Origin: Ignavibacteria bacterium
Lineage (GTDB): Bacteria > Bacteroidota > Ignavibacteria > Tepidaquicellales > Tepidaquicellaceae
DNA length: 64,000 nt
Assembly (NCBI GenBank): GCA_016710985.1
Contig: JADJTX010000002.1
Coordinates: 62,001-126,000, forward strand
Direction: 5' to 3'
Both the position numbers and the translations under genes were made by a program. Positions 53,300 through 61,338 of this stretch are shown here, one piece after another; position 1 is the first letter of the stretch, and each line of letters opens with the position of its first letter. The notes under the pieces are model-generated. The model was not told the origin of the DNA. It made no database searches and saw only the letters and a list, made by a program, of their open reading frames with translations.

Positions 53300-55123
53300 G
53301 TGAAAGAAAACCTTAAACGAGATTATTTAAAATACTTATTTCACAAAACCCAGACTAACTTAACACGTTACAGAATCAGCAATACGGATTCGGAACTGAT
53401 AAGAAACATCTTCAGCAAGCTAAGCCATTCTGAAAAGTTAACTGCCGAACTGTATATACTTTTCAATATCAAGGAGTTCAAAAACCTTAGTAAATACTTT
53501 ATTTACATTTATAAAAAAATAGAAGACGATGTAATAAACTTTGATAATCTTCTTCAAAACCTTCACGCCGATTCCGAGTATATTGAGAATGAAATTTTAA
53601 TTTACCTTTCAAATCCAATGCGCAAGGAAATTTCGGTGCAAAATTTTACGGAAGAAAAACATGAATCTGAAACTTTAATTCCGCAGATAGACCGTACGAT
53701 AAGCTATGATGATAAAACCGAAGAGGAAGATAATACCGAAGCGAAGGAAGATGAAGTTCCGGAATCAGAGATCATCAAATTCAGGGAAAGTTATCTTGAG
53801 CTGATCAAATCTGAAGAAGGTGACGCTGAAGTAGTATATGAACTTCCTGATTCAAAAAATGAAAAAGATAAAGATCATTCCGAGACGGCATTTGATCTTC
53901 CGGGCTCAGAAATATTTGATACCGGGGATGAAATTACCGCAGATGAAAATATCACTATATCCGGTATAGAGACGTCAGAAATTATTAGTGACATAAAGGA
54001 AAACTCACGTGATGAAGAACCGTCCGGTAAAAGCGATAAAGGTGAAGAAATACAATCAGAAGGAGGAGAATTAATTATAAGGGATGAAGACAAAGACGAC
54101 GAAGTCATTACCCTTGAGATTAAGGAAGATGACAGAATTCAGCTAAGTGAAGAGATACAGGAAGAGCTGAATCTGTTTAAAGACAGCGATGAAAACATTG
54201 AAGAAGAAGAAGCTGCAATAGATGAGGAGTCCGGTGAGCCGCAACAGGCAAATGCATTGTTTCTGGAATTCGAAAATGAAATAAAGGAGAAGAACAGATA
54301 TCTTGAAGCTGAGTTCATAAAAATGATCGGCATAATTAATGTAAAGAACAGTGATGAAGAAGAAAGATCTAAAATAATATCCAATATCACACGAACAAGC
54401 AGCTATCTTGAAGACATTTCAAGAAAGATGACACTGGAAATAATTTCGAATGTTTATCAGACCATCACGCTCTCTTTCGAAAAGATCTCCGAATCAAAAT
54501 ATGATATTTCAGAAAGCACTTTAAATTTATTCAAGAAAGGCTTGTCATTAGTATTAAGCCTGATAAAAGGAGACGATTACTATGGATACAAGGACATTTT
54601 AAAATCCATAGAAAATATCAGAAATGCCCTGCTAGAGGAAAAGCAAAAGAGGGAGACATATCTGAAACGTCTGCAGGAAAAACTGGATCTTGAAAAAAAT
54701 CTGAATAAAAAATTCCCGAATGACATACAGAAAGAGAAGTTAACATATTTAAAACAAATAATTAAAGACACCGAACAAAATTTTAAGTCACTGGAAAAGA
54801 TCTCCGGTGAATATCAGATATATGAAGCGCTCAGAGGTCTTTCGGGTAATCTGAATAATTTTAAAGACATGGTAAAACTGGCAAAAGAGCTTCAGATGAA
54901 AAAATTGGTTCAGCTGGCAGAAGCCGGATATATTTTTGTTAAGTTCCTTCAGAATTACAGAATAAACCCTGTTACCATTGAATCAACAGAGATATTCGGC
55001 TACATCATATATAATTTAAAAGCTCTTGTTGTCGAAAAGCCAGTTGACGATATTGATTTATTCATCTCATACTTAAATGATCCGGTAAAAATATTTTCAA
55101 AAACAGAAAAGAAAAAAACTTAA
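53300..55123 (+). CDS. Large acidic protein of unknown function
   Basis: A 607-residue cytoplasmic protein not recognised. The N-terminal 110 residues are helical and basic (YLKYLFHKTQTNLTRYRI). Residues about 120-310 are a strongly acidic, probably disordered linker full of Glu/Asp/Ser. The C-terminal 280 residues are again helical with heptad-like stretches (RKMTLEIISNVYQTITLSFE, LRGLSGNLNNFKDMVKLAKE). It has no signal peptide or transmembrane segment. The GTG start is ten bases after alr, and its stop is ten bases before manC, so it belongs to that operon. The linked genes suggest a cell-envelope context, no more. Confidence 0.7.
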   Translation: MKENLKRDYLKYLFHKTQTNLTRYRISNTDSELIRNIFSKLSHSEKLTAELYILFNIKEFKNLSKYFIYIYKKIEDDVINFDNLLQNLHADSEYIENEILIYLSNPMRKEISVQNFTEEKHESETLIPQIDRTISYDDKTEEEDNTEAKEDEVPESEIIKFRESYLELIKSEEGDAEVVYELPDSKNEKDKDHSETAFDLPGSEIFDTGDEITADENITISGIETSEIISDIKENSRDEEPSGKSDKGEEIQSEGGELIIRDEDKDDEVITLEIKEDDRIQLSEEIQEELNLFKDSDENIEEEEAAIDEESGEPQQANALFLEFENEIKEKNRYLEAEFIKMIGIINVKNSDEEERSKIISNITRTSSYLEDISRKMTLEIISNVYQTITLSFEKISESKYDISESTLNLFKKGLSLVLSLIKGDDYYGYKDILKSIENIRNALLEEKQKRETYLKRLQEKLDLEKNLNKKFPNDIQKEKLTYLKQIIKDTEQNFKSLEKISGEYQIYEALRGLSGNLNNFKDMVKLAKELQMKKLVQLAEAGYIFVKFLQNYRINPVTIESTEIFGYIIYNLKALVVEKPVDDIDLFISYLNDPVKIFSKTEKKKT

Positions 55124-55133
55124 AATTAAATTT

Positions 55134-55787
55134 ATGAATAATTATGCCGTTATAATGGCGGGAGGAGTTGGAACAAGATTCTGGCCAAAGGGAACAACTA
55201 AAGTTCCCAAACAATTTTTAAAGATTGCCAGCGAAAGCGAATCGCTTATTCAGCAGGCATATAAAAGGCTTGAAGGGTTGTTTTATGATTCTAAAATATT
55301 TGTAGTGACGAACATTATTTATAAGAATGAAGTGAAGAAGCAGCTTCCTAAGATCCCGGATGAGAACATTATATGCGAACCGATGGGAAGAAATACTGCC
55401 CCGTGCATTGGTCTTTCGTGTCTTTTCATAAACCAGTTTGAACCCAAGGCAAATGTACTGGTTGTGGCAGCAGATCATTTAATAGACGATGTAAATGAGT
55501 TTCACAGGATAATAAAGAGCGGACTTAAGTTTACAAATGATAATGGCGGTATTGTCACTCTTGGCATTCATCCGACATTTCCTGAAACGGGTTACGGTTA
55601 TATTCAGTATGATGCCGATAAAGTTACGGAAGTCGAACTGGAAAAAAATGGCGAAAGCAGTTTTGAGAAAATTTACAAAGTAAAAACATTTGCCGAAAAG
55701 CCAAACCTCGAAGTTGCAAAGGCATTTCTTGAAAGCGGTGATTTTTGTGGAACAGCGGGATGTTCATTTTCAGGACTGATACAATGA
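55134..55787 (+). CDS. manC: Mannose-1-phosphate guanylyltransferase, N-terminal part (before frameshift)
   Basis: The first 200 or so residues are the nucleotidyltransferase domain that makes GDP-mannose from GTP and mannose-1-phosphate. It shows AVIMAGGVGTRFWPKGTTKV with PKQ (the G-x-G-T-R-x-W-P and P-K-Q motif), EPMGRNTAPCIGL, VLVVAADHLIDD and ETGYGYIQYD. At 55742-55746 the run of five T is one short: six T restores GDFLWNSGMFIFRTD, the family sequence that continues in the next frame. The last residues here (GTAGCSFSGLIQ) are out of frame. Family is secure; whether the break is real or a sequence error is open. Confidence 0.9.
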   Translation: MNNYAVIMAGGVGTRFWPKGTTKVPKQFLKIASESESLIQQAYKRLEGLFYDSKIFVVTNIIYKNEVKKQLPKIPDENIICEPMGRNTAPCIGLSCLFINQFEPKANVLVVAADHLIDDVNEFHRIIKSGLKFTNDNGGIVTLGIHPTFPETGYGYIQYDADKVTEVELEKNGESSFEKIYKVKTFAEKPNLEVAKAFLESGDFCGTAGCSFSGLIQ

Positions 55788-56239
55788 TGGAAGAGATAAA
55801 AAACTATATGCCGGCTTTGAATGAATCTTTAGAAAGGCTTTCCCAAAATTTATTTGCATCGGATTTTCCCAAACTTCTTGAGACAGAATATTCAAAACTA
55901 AAAAGTATTTCCATTGATTACGGCGTGATGGAGAAGTCCAAGAATGTTTATATCATACGAAGTCATTTCGGCTGGAATGATGTCGGAGCCTGGGATGAGG
56001 TTTTTAATATTAAAGAAAAAGACAGTGATGGAAATGTAAAGCAGGGCAGGACAGTTACAATAAATACAAAAAACTGCCTGATAATAAATGATCAGAAAAT
56101 TACGGCAACAATCGGAGTAAGTGATCTGCTGATAATAGATACAGATAACGGACTGCTGATCTGTAAAAGAGGCGAAGCGCAGAATGTAAAGGAAGTTGTT
56201 GATTATCTGAGAAGGAAAGGGCTGGATCAGTATCTCTGA
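55745..56239 (+). CDS. manC: Mannose-1-phosphate guanylyltransferase, C-terminal part (after frameshift)
   Basis: The continuation of manC. The real reading frame continues at LWNSGMFIFRTDTMMEEI (about 55745 on), with the conserved SIDYGVMEKSKNVYIIRSHF near 55908 and GWNDVGAWDE that follows. The C-terminal part ends AQNVKEVVDYLRRKG. It lacks the phosphomannose isomerase domain of bifunctional enzymes. Together with 55134-55787 the protein is about 368 residues, a normal single-domain length. Its TGA stop (56237) is the first unit of the 9-bp array. Confidence 0.88.
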   Translation: MWNSGMFIFRTDTMMEEIKNYMPALNESLERLSQNLFASDFPKLLETEYSKLKSISIDYGVMEKSKNVYIIRSHFGWNDVGAWDEVFNIKEKDSDGNVKQGRTVTINTKNCLIINDQKITATIGVSDLLIIDTDNGLLICKRGEAQNVKEVVDYLRRKGLDQYL

Positions 56240-56427
56240 GTTCATTGAGTTCATTGAGTTCATTGAGTTCATTTGAGTTCATTGAGTTTATGGAGTTAAA
56301 AAATAGCCATACGAACAATATATCTCAACAAACTCAACAAACTAAACGAACTAAACGAACTAAACGAACTAAACGAACTAAACGAACTAAACGAACTAAA
56401 CGAACTTAACGAACTAAACAAACTAAA
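56237..56427. repeat. 9-bp periodic array spanning stop codon to next start codon
   Basis: Starting in the manC stop: TGAGTTCAT three times, TGAGTTCATT, TGAGTTCAT, TGAGTTTAT. After a 40-base centre come CAACAAACT twice, AAACGAACT seven times, TAACGAACT and AAACAAACT, ending directly at the ATG of the epimerase gene (56428). The two halves are inverted relative to each other (GAGTTCATT against AGTTCGTT). Nine bases keep the reading frame, so repetitive peptides such as MNSMNSMNS appear in frames through it; these are not genes. Confidence 0.93.
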
Positions 56428-56832
56428 ATGAAACTTGCACATATCGGCATAGCGGTAAAATCTTTAAATGAATCTGTACCTGTATTTGAGAAGATATTCA
56501 ATGTGAATGCAAGTAAAACAGAATTTGTAGAAATGCAAAAGGTAAATGTCAGAAAATTGCATCTTGAAAACTGTGACATAGAATTACTCGAAGGAACAGA
56601 TGCGGATTCTCCTATCACAAAGTTCATTGAAAAAAAAGGAGAAGGGATTCATCACGTTTCTTTTGAAGTAAGTGATATTCAAAGTAAGCTAGACGAAATA
56701 AAAGAAGGCGGAATCAGGCTCATAAACGAAACGCCGGTCATTGGGGCTGATGAAATGCTAGTGGCCTTTCTTCATCCGAAATCTACAAACAGCGTATTAA
56801 TGGAATTTACAGAGAAACAAAAACAAGATTAA
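56428..56832 (+). CDS. mce: Methylmalonyl-CoA epimerase
   Basis: A 134-residue VOC-fold enzyme that interconverts (2R)- and (2S)-methylmalonyl-CoA in propionate metabolism. It has the typical MKLAHIGIAVKSLNESV start with a metal-ligand His (His5), then IELLEGTDADSPITKFIEKK, GIHHVSFEVSDI (second His) and the SVLMEFTE ending with the metal-binding Glu. The length is standard. The gene follows the 9-bp array directly; its start codon touches the last repeat unit. No methylmalonyl-CoA mutase gene is in the window. Confidence 0.92.
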   Translation: MKLAHIGIAVKSLNESVPVFEKIFNVNASKTEFVEMQKVNVRKLHLENCDIELLEGTDADSPITKFIEKKGEGIHHVSFEVSDIQSKLDEIKEGGIRLINETPVIGADEMLVAFLHPKSTNSVLMEFTEKQKQD

Positions 56833-56851
56833 TTTAAGTTAGTATGAAGCA

Positions 56852-58774
56852 ATGTCCGAGAATAACGAAAATACTGAAAATCAGAATATACAAATCAGCC
56901 CAGCTACGCTTGAGGACAAATTAAAAAACCTTCCCATAACTCCAGGTGTATATCAGTTCAAAGATCTGAACGGAAAAATTCTTTACATAGGAAAAGCAAA
57001 AATACTGCGCAGCAGAGTGAGGCAATATTTCCAGTCCAAGCCTGTTTCGGGAATTCTGAGCATAATGATAAGCAAGATAGCTGATGTTGAGCTCATATCT
57101 ACGGACAATGAAATTGAAGCGCTCATATTGGAACAGAACCTGATCAAAACGCAAAAGCCCCGTTACAACATTAATTTAAAAGATGATAAATCATTTCCCT
57201 ACATTGTAATAACCAATGAACAGTTTCCCAGAGTTTTTCCAACGAGGAAGAAGCGCTCCGACGGCTCGAAATATTTCGGGCCTTACACCGATGTAAAGAA
57301 TATGAGATTTGCACTGAAGACAGTCCGCGATATTTTTATGATACGGTCATGCAATCTTAATCTTAGCGAGGAATCGATTGCGCAGGATAAATTTAAAGTT
57401 TGTCTTGATTATCACATTCATAAATGCGAAGGTCCCTGTGTAGGCTTTGTTTTAAAAAAAGAATATAACGACATGATCAATCAGGTTGCCGGGCTCTTAA
57501 ACGGAAAGACAAAGACACTTTTGAATGAAATGACAGAGCAAATGAACAGATATTCGGAGGAGATGCAGTTTGAAAAAGCTGCGCGACTGCGCGACCGGAT
57601 CGAAGCTATAGAAGTGTATTCATCTAAGCAGAAGATGGTGGATGATGAGATCATTGACAGGGATATCTTTGCGTTTGACAGAATTGAGAATGACTGCTGC
57701 GGAATGATATTAAAGATCAGGGACGGTAAGGTGATCGGCAAGACACATTACTTTATGAGTAATGTAATGGAGAAATCGGATGCCGAAATTTTAGAGAATT
57801 TAATTACTAATTATTATTCAAAGAATGATTTTGTACCCGATGAAATTTATCTCATGAATGAGCTTGAGGATGAAGAAACAATTAAGAGATGGCTTGAGAA
57901 AAGAAAGCAGGGAAAAGTAGAGTTTGTATTACCGAAGATCGGAGATAAGTATAAATTGGTTTTCATGGTAAAGAAGAACGCGAGACTTTTGTTAGATGAA
58001 TTGATCTTAACAAAGATGAAACGGGAATTTATACCTCCGTCAGTAGAATCGCTGAAAAGAGATTTAAGATTGCCTAAGCTTCCCAGAAGGATAGAATGTT
58101 TTGATATTTCTCATATACAGGGGACTGATACGGTTGCTTCGATGGTAGTTTTCTATGACGGCAAGCCGAAGAAATCTGACTACAGAAAATTCAAGATCAA
58201 TACAGTTCTTGACGAAGCCGGAAAGCCGGATGATTTTCTTTCCATGCGGGAAGTAATATACAGAAGATTTAAAAAGATAGCTGAGAAAAATACTGAAGAA
58301 ATTATAACACCTGAGAATGGCGAGGATGAAAGTTTCGGTTCGCTGCCCGATTTGGTAATAATAGACGGAGGCAAAGGACAGCTGTCATCAGCTGTAAAAG
58401 TTTTAGATGACCTGCAGATAAAAAATCAGAGCATAATCGGATTGGCTAAACGTCTTGAAGAAGTTTATTTTCCGAATGAAAGCATTCCGCAGAATATACC
58501 AAAAACATCAAGCGGTCTGAGACTGCTTCAGCGGGTAAGGGATGAGGCACACAGATTTGCGATAACATACCACAGAAGTCTTCGTGATAAGAGGACTTTT
58601 ACGACAGAGCTTACTGAGATAGAAGGAATAGGAGAAAAGACAGCTCAGAAGCTTTTGATAGAATTTGGTTCGGTGGAGAACATAAAGGAAATTTTGAAAA
58701 ATAATTTCAATATTATAGAAAAGTCTGCGGGTAAGAAGACAGCGGGGAAACTGAAGGAGTGGTTTGGGTTTTGA
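56852..58774 (+). CDS. uvrC: Excinuclease ABC subunit C
   Basis: A 640-residue nuclease subunit of the UvrABC nucleotide-excision repair complex. The N-terminal GIY-YIG domain has PGVYQFKDLNGKILYIGKAK (near 31-50) and QNLIKTQKPRYNINLKDDKS. The UVR domain lies near 220-260 (MQFEKAARLRDRIEAIE), the RNase H-like 5'-incision domain near 410-550 (IECFDISHIQGTDTVASMVV, DLVIIDGGKGQLSSA), and the C-terminal helix-hairpin-helix pair has TEIEGIGEKTAQKLLIEFGS. Full length, all domains present. It starts 20 bases after the epimerase gene. No regulator site is visible. Confidence 0.95.
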   Translation: MSENNENTENQNIQISPATLEDKLKNLPITPGVYQFKDLNGKILYIGKAKILRSRVRQYFQSKPVSGILSIMISKIADVELISTDNEIEALILEQNLIKTQKPRYNINLKDDKSFPYIVITNEQFPRVFPTRKKRSDGSKYFGPYTDVKNMRFALKTVRDIFMIRSCNLNLSEESIAQDKFKVCLDYHIHKCEGPCVGFVLKKEYNDMINQVAGLLNGKTKTLLNEMTEQMNRYSEEMQFEKAARLRDRIEAIEVYSSKQKMVDDEIIDRDIFAFDRIENDCCGMILKIRDGKVIGKTHYFMSNVMEKSDAEILENLITNYYSKNDFVPDEIYLMNELEDEETIKRWLEKRKQGKVEFVLPKIGDKYKLVFMVKKNARLLLDELILTKMKREFIPPSVESLKRDLRLPKLPRRIECFDISHIQGTDTVASMVVFYDGKPKKSDYRKFKINTVLDEAGKPDDFLSMREVIYRRFKKIAEKNTEEIITPENGEDESFGSLPDLVIIDGGKGQLSSAVKVLDDLQIKNQSIIGLAKRLEEVYFPNESIPQNIPKTSSGLRLLQRVRDEAHRFAITYHRSLRDKRTFTTELTEIEGIGEKTAQKLLIEFGSVENIKEILKNNFNIIEKSAGKKTAGKLKEWFGF

Positions 58775-58892
58775 TGAAGAAGATATCTTTTTACAGGCAG
58801 ATGAATATATAGACGGAACAACCAAGGTTCTTTTAAAGCCGGAACAAAGATTATCCTATATAATTTTTTTTAAACCTTTAATCATTCGTTCT

Positions 58893-58919
58893 GCGTCTTT
58901 TTGAAATCGTTACGTCTTA
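58893..58919 (+). promoter_or_regulatory. Possible SigZ-dependent promoter of sigZ
   Basis: A 27-base block, GCGTCTTTTT, nine variable bases, then ACGTCTTA, recurs at 59614-59640 in front of arsM with 24 of 27 bases identical. The CGTC core in the downstream box resembles the -10 element of many ECF promoters. It ends 22 bases before the sigZ start. Autoregulation by SigZ is inference. Confidence 0.5.
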
Positions 58920-58941
58920 CTAAAAACAAAATAATCTAATT

Positions 58942-59502
58942 TTGGCACAAGATCTCTCAGTCATCTGGAATACTTTTAACAAAGACCTGTACAGGTATAT
59001 TTTAAGCCGTGTAAAAGACAGTGACACAGCAAAAGATATTTTGCAGGATACATTTATCAAGATTCAGAAAAACATATCTACTCTGAAAGATGAGAAGAGT
59101 TTAAAGTTCTGGATTTATAAGATCACATACAATTCGATCATAGACTATTTCAGGACATTGAATCATGACCGTAATGATTTGAAAGAAATATATGATGAAA
59201 ATGGTAATACGGATAAAACCGAAAAGGAAGACAAAACTTCTGAGTTAGCCGAATGCATTGTACCTTTCATAAATAAACTTCCCGACAAATACAAAGAAGC
59301 ACTTACACTCACAGAATTTAAAAATTACTCACAGCTTGAACTTGCCGAGCATCTCGGCATTTCTTATTCCGGGGCCAAGTCCCGCGTTCAAAGAGCTAAA
59401 TTAAAACTGAAAGAAATTTTCGAAGAATGCTGTAATATTTCATATGACAAGTATGGGAATATTATTGATTATAAATCGAGAAATTGTAAAAAGTCTTGTT
59501 GA
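58942..59502 (+). CDS. sigZ: ECF sigma factor SigZ
   Basis: A 186-residue sigma-70 family factor of the SigZ group. Region 2 has DSDTAKDILQDTFIKIQKNI and KFWIYKITYNSIIDYF. Region 4 has INKLPDKYKEALTLTEFKNY and QLELAEHLGISYSGAKSRV with QRAK. The C-terminal tail CCNISYDKYGNIIDYKSRN with Cys-x4-Cys at the end is the SigZ hallmark and may sense thiol or metal stress. No anti-sigma gene is adjacent. The TTG start at 58942 gives the natural N-terminus. Its TGA begins a 9-bp array. It stands before arsM with a shared upstream element. Confidence 0.9.
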   Translation: MAQDLSVIWNTFNKDLYRYILSRVKDSDTAKDILQDTFIKIQKNISTLKDEKSLKFWIYKITYNSIIDYFRTLNHDRNDLKEIYDENGNTDKTEKEDKTSELAECIVPFINKLPDKYKEALTLTEFKNYSQLELAEHLGISYSGAKSRVQRAKLKLKEIFEECCNISYDKYGNIIDYKSRNCKKSC

Positions 59503-59616
59503 TTTGTTGAGTGTAGTCATTTGGTCTAATTACACACTCAATACACTTAATGCACTCGATACACTTTACACACTTTACACACTCAATGCACTCTACACAC
59601 TCTACACACATTTGCG
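59500..59616. repeat. 9-bp periodic array after the sigZ stop codon
   Basis: In one register from the TGA: TGATTTGTT, GAGTGTAGT, CATTTGGTC, TAATTACAC, then ACTCAATAC, ACTTAATGC, ACTCGATAC, ACTTTACAC twice, ACTCAATGC, ACTCTACAC twice, ACATTTGCG. The short left part (GTTGAGTGTAGT) is the reverse complement of the right-hand unit, so a fold-back is possible. The array runs directly into the shared promoter-like block at 59614. Confidence 0.88.
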
Positions 59617-59640
59617 TCTTTTTAAAATTGTCACGTCTTA
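59614..59640 (+). promoter_or_regulatory. Possible SigZ-dependent promoter of arsM
   Basis: The second copy of the block at 58893: GCGTCTTTTT, nine bases, ACGTCTTA. It ends 32 bases before the arsM start. Conservation in front of two linked genes, one of them a sigma factor, suggests that SigZ drives both. Confidence 0.5.
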
Positions 59641-59672
59641 TATATGAACTTAAAACTTAAACAAATACTAAA

Positions 59673-60455
59673 ATGGAAATCACAGAAATTAAAAAAACAG
59701 TAAAAAAAGCTTATACAAAAGTATTAACGGAAAGAGGCTCGGGTTGCTGCGGCACAGATTGCTGCAGTAACGGAGATAATATGGCTGAGGACTACACAAA
59801 GCTCGATGGCTATGTAGCGGATGCTGATTACGGCCTCGGGTGCGGAATACCGACGGAGTTTGCAAACATAAAAGAAGGTGATACGGTGCTTGACCTTGGC
59901 TCAGGTGCCGGTAACGATGTTTTTATTGCGGCTAAAACAGTTGGTGTAAAAGGAAAAGTGATCGGACTGGATATGACCGAGGCAATGATAGAAAAAGCAA
60001 ATGCTAATAAAGACAAACTTGGTATTTCAAATGTTGTATTCAGGTTTGGCGAGATCGAAGAAATGCCTGTTGAAAATGACAGTGTAGATGTTGTGTTGAG
60101 TAACTGTGTTTTAAATCTTGTGCCGGATAAATCAAAAGCATTCGGTGAAATTCACAGGGTATTAAAGAACGGGGGACATTTTACAATTTCGGATATTGTA
60201 ATTTCGGGAGATCTTCCTGGAAATGTAAAACAAGCCGCTGAGATGTATGCCGGTTGTGTTGCAGGAGCCATGGAGAAAAAGGATTATATTGATGCAATCA
60301 AAGCAGCCGGGTTTAAAGAAGTAAAAGTTCTAAAGGAAAAGACAATTGAAATTTCGGATGAATCCATGCTGAAGTTTGTGTCGGATAATGAGCTTAAAGA
60401 TTACAAAGACAGTGGAAGAAAAATACTGAGCATTACTGTCTACGGGATCAAATGA
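59673..60455 (+). CDS. arsM: Arsenite methyltransferase ArsM
   Basis: A 260-residue SAM-dependent methyltransferase that methylates As(III) to volatile or less toxic products. The N-terminal Cys pairs are present (GCCGTDCC, Cys25, 26, 30, 31). Motif I is VLDLGSGAGNDVFIAAKTVG, and the As-binding Cys residues are likely in LSNCVLNLVPDKS and YAGCVAGAMEKKDY. The length is typical of bacterial ArsM. It is followed by an intrinsic terminator and then the GDCCVxC gene. The link with SigZ suggests regulation by arsenic or thiol stress. Confidence 0.93.
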   Translation: MEITEIKKTVKKAYTKVLTERGSGCCGTDCCSNGDNMAEDYTKLDGYVADADYGLGCGIPTEFANIKEGDTVLDLGSGAGNDVFIAAKTVGVKGKVIGLDMTEAMIEKANANKDKLGISNVVFRFGEIEEMPVENDSVDVVLSNCVLNLVPDKSKAFGEIHRVLKNGGHFTISDIVISGDLPGNVKQAAEMYAGCVAGAMEKKDYIDAIKAAGFKEVKVLKEKTIEISDESMLKFVSDNELKDYKDSGRKILSITVYGIK

Positions 60456-60494
60456 TTTTAGAAATTTTTAAGTCCCTATTATAATACTATTTTC

Positions 60495-60540
60495 AAAAAG
60501 ACCATCAAGGGAATATATTTTTCCGATGGTCTTTTTATTT
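60495..60540 (+). terminator. Intrinsic terminator after arsM
   Basis: A perfect 12-bp outer stem, AAAAAGACCATC (60495-60506) and GATGGTCTTTTT (60525-60536), with an inner GGAA / TTCC pairing and a T-rich tail, 40 bases after the arsM stop. Confidence 0.88.
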
Positions 60541-60614
60541 AAGATCAGCATTAAGTTTAGATTGATGATTAATATATGAATAATTATTTTGATTCATAAA
60601 ATTCTTTTAAAGAA

Positions 60615-60821
60615 GTGAAGATGCAATTATTGTCAACAATAACCTGTCCGCATTGTAATTATTCAGAGGATGATATAATGTCACTAGATTCATGCCGCTG
60701 GTTTTACGAATGTAAGAATTGTAAAATATTGCTTAAGCCTAAACCCGGGGATTGCTGTGTATATTGCAGTTACGGTTCGGTGAAATGTCCGCCTGTCCAG
60801 CTTGCAGGAAAATGCTGCTGA
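60615..60821 (+). CDS. GDCCVxC-domain small cysteine-rich protein
   Basis: A 68-residue protein with eleven Cys. The family motif GDCCVYCSYGSVKCPP is present (45-60), with further pairs CPHC (11-14) and CKNC (33-36). Related proteins are often encoded next to arsM, mer or thiol-stress genes, and some use selenocysteine in place of one Cys; here the codon is TGC/TGT, so it is the Cys form. It may bind metal or metalloid. Start is ATG at 60615 (or the second Met, two codons later). It stands alone after the arsM terminator and 24 bases before the Rrf2 gene. Confidence 0.85.
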   Translation: MKMQLLSTITCPHCNYSEDDIMSLDSCRWFYECKNCKILLKPKPGDCCVYCSYGSVKCPPVQLAGKCC

Positions 60822-60845
60822 GTAAAACAATAATAAAAATAATAA

Positions 60846-61262
60846 TTGATTTCGCAGAGAACTAAATATGCAATTAAAGCGCTGATTCATCTTGCTAAAC
60901 AGGAGAAAGGAGTTTTATTTACTACCTCTTCAATTTCCGGCAATGCGAACATCCCGAAAAAATTTCTCGAGCAAATACTTCTTGACCTGAAAAGAGCTTC
61001 AATGGTTTCCAGCGTGCAGGGTGCGAAAGGTGGCTACTATCTGAGTAAAGATCCCAGGAAAATCAACCTTGCCGATATATACAGATTATTTGACGGAGCT
61101 GTTGCTTTGCTTCCCTGTGCTTCGGAAAAATTTTACGAACATTGTAAAGATTGTCCGGACGAAGAAAGCTGTTCTTTGAAATGGGGTTTAATGAAAGTAA
61201 GGGAAAAGACCTTTAATGCTCTTAAAGATATATCCATTTATAAACTGGCAAACCATAAGTAA
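60846..61262 (+). CDS. Rrf2-family transcriptional regulator
   Basis: A 138-residue regulator. It has the Rrf2 start MISQRTKYAIKALIHLAKQE, the winged helix with NIPKKFLEQILLDLKRASMV and SSVQGAKGGYYLSKDP, and a Cys cluster (LLPCASEKFYEHC, then CPDEESC) typical of iron-sulfur-binding members such as IscR or NsrR. It may sense Fe-S status, nitrosative or thiol stress through a cluster. The start is TTG at 60846. It is placed between the GDCCVxC gene and the TauE-like permease and probably controls one or both. Confidence 0.9.
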   Translation: MISQRTKYAIKALIHLAKQEKGVLFTTSSISGNANIPKKFLEQILLDLKRASMVSSVQGAKGGYYLSKDPRKINLADIYRLFDGAVALLPCASEKFYEHCKDCPDEESCSLKWGLMKVREKTFNALKDISIYKLANHK

Positions 61263-61338
61263 GATTTTTTTAAAAATAAATCCTACTAACTTGATAGAAT
61301 TTATGTAATTACTTTAGTATATTAATGTAAAAAATATT

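Noticed and set aside
55898..56272. Minus-strand frame starting MNSMNSMNSMNS
   Set aside because: Start is produced by the 9-bp array and the rest is the complement of manC.
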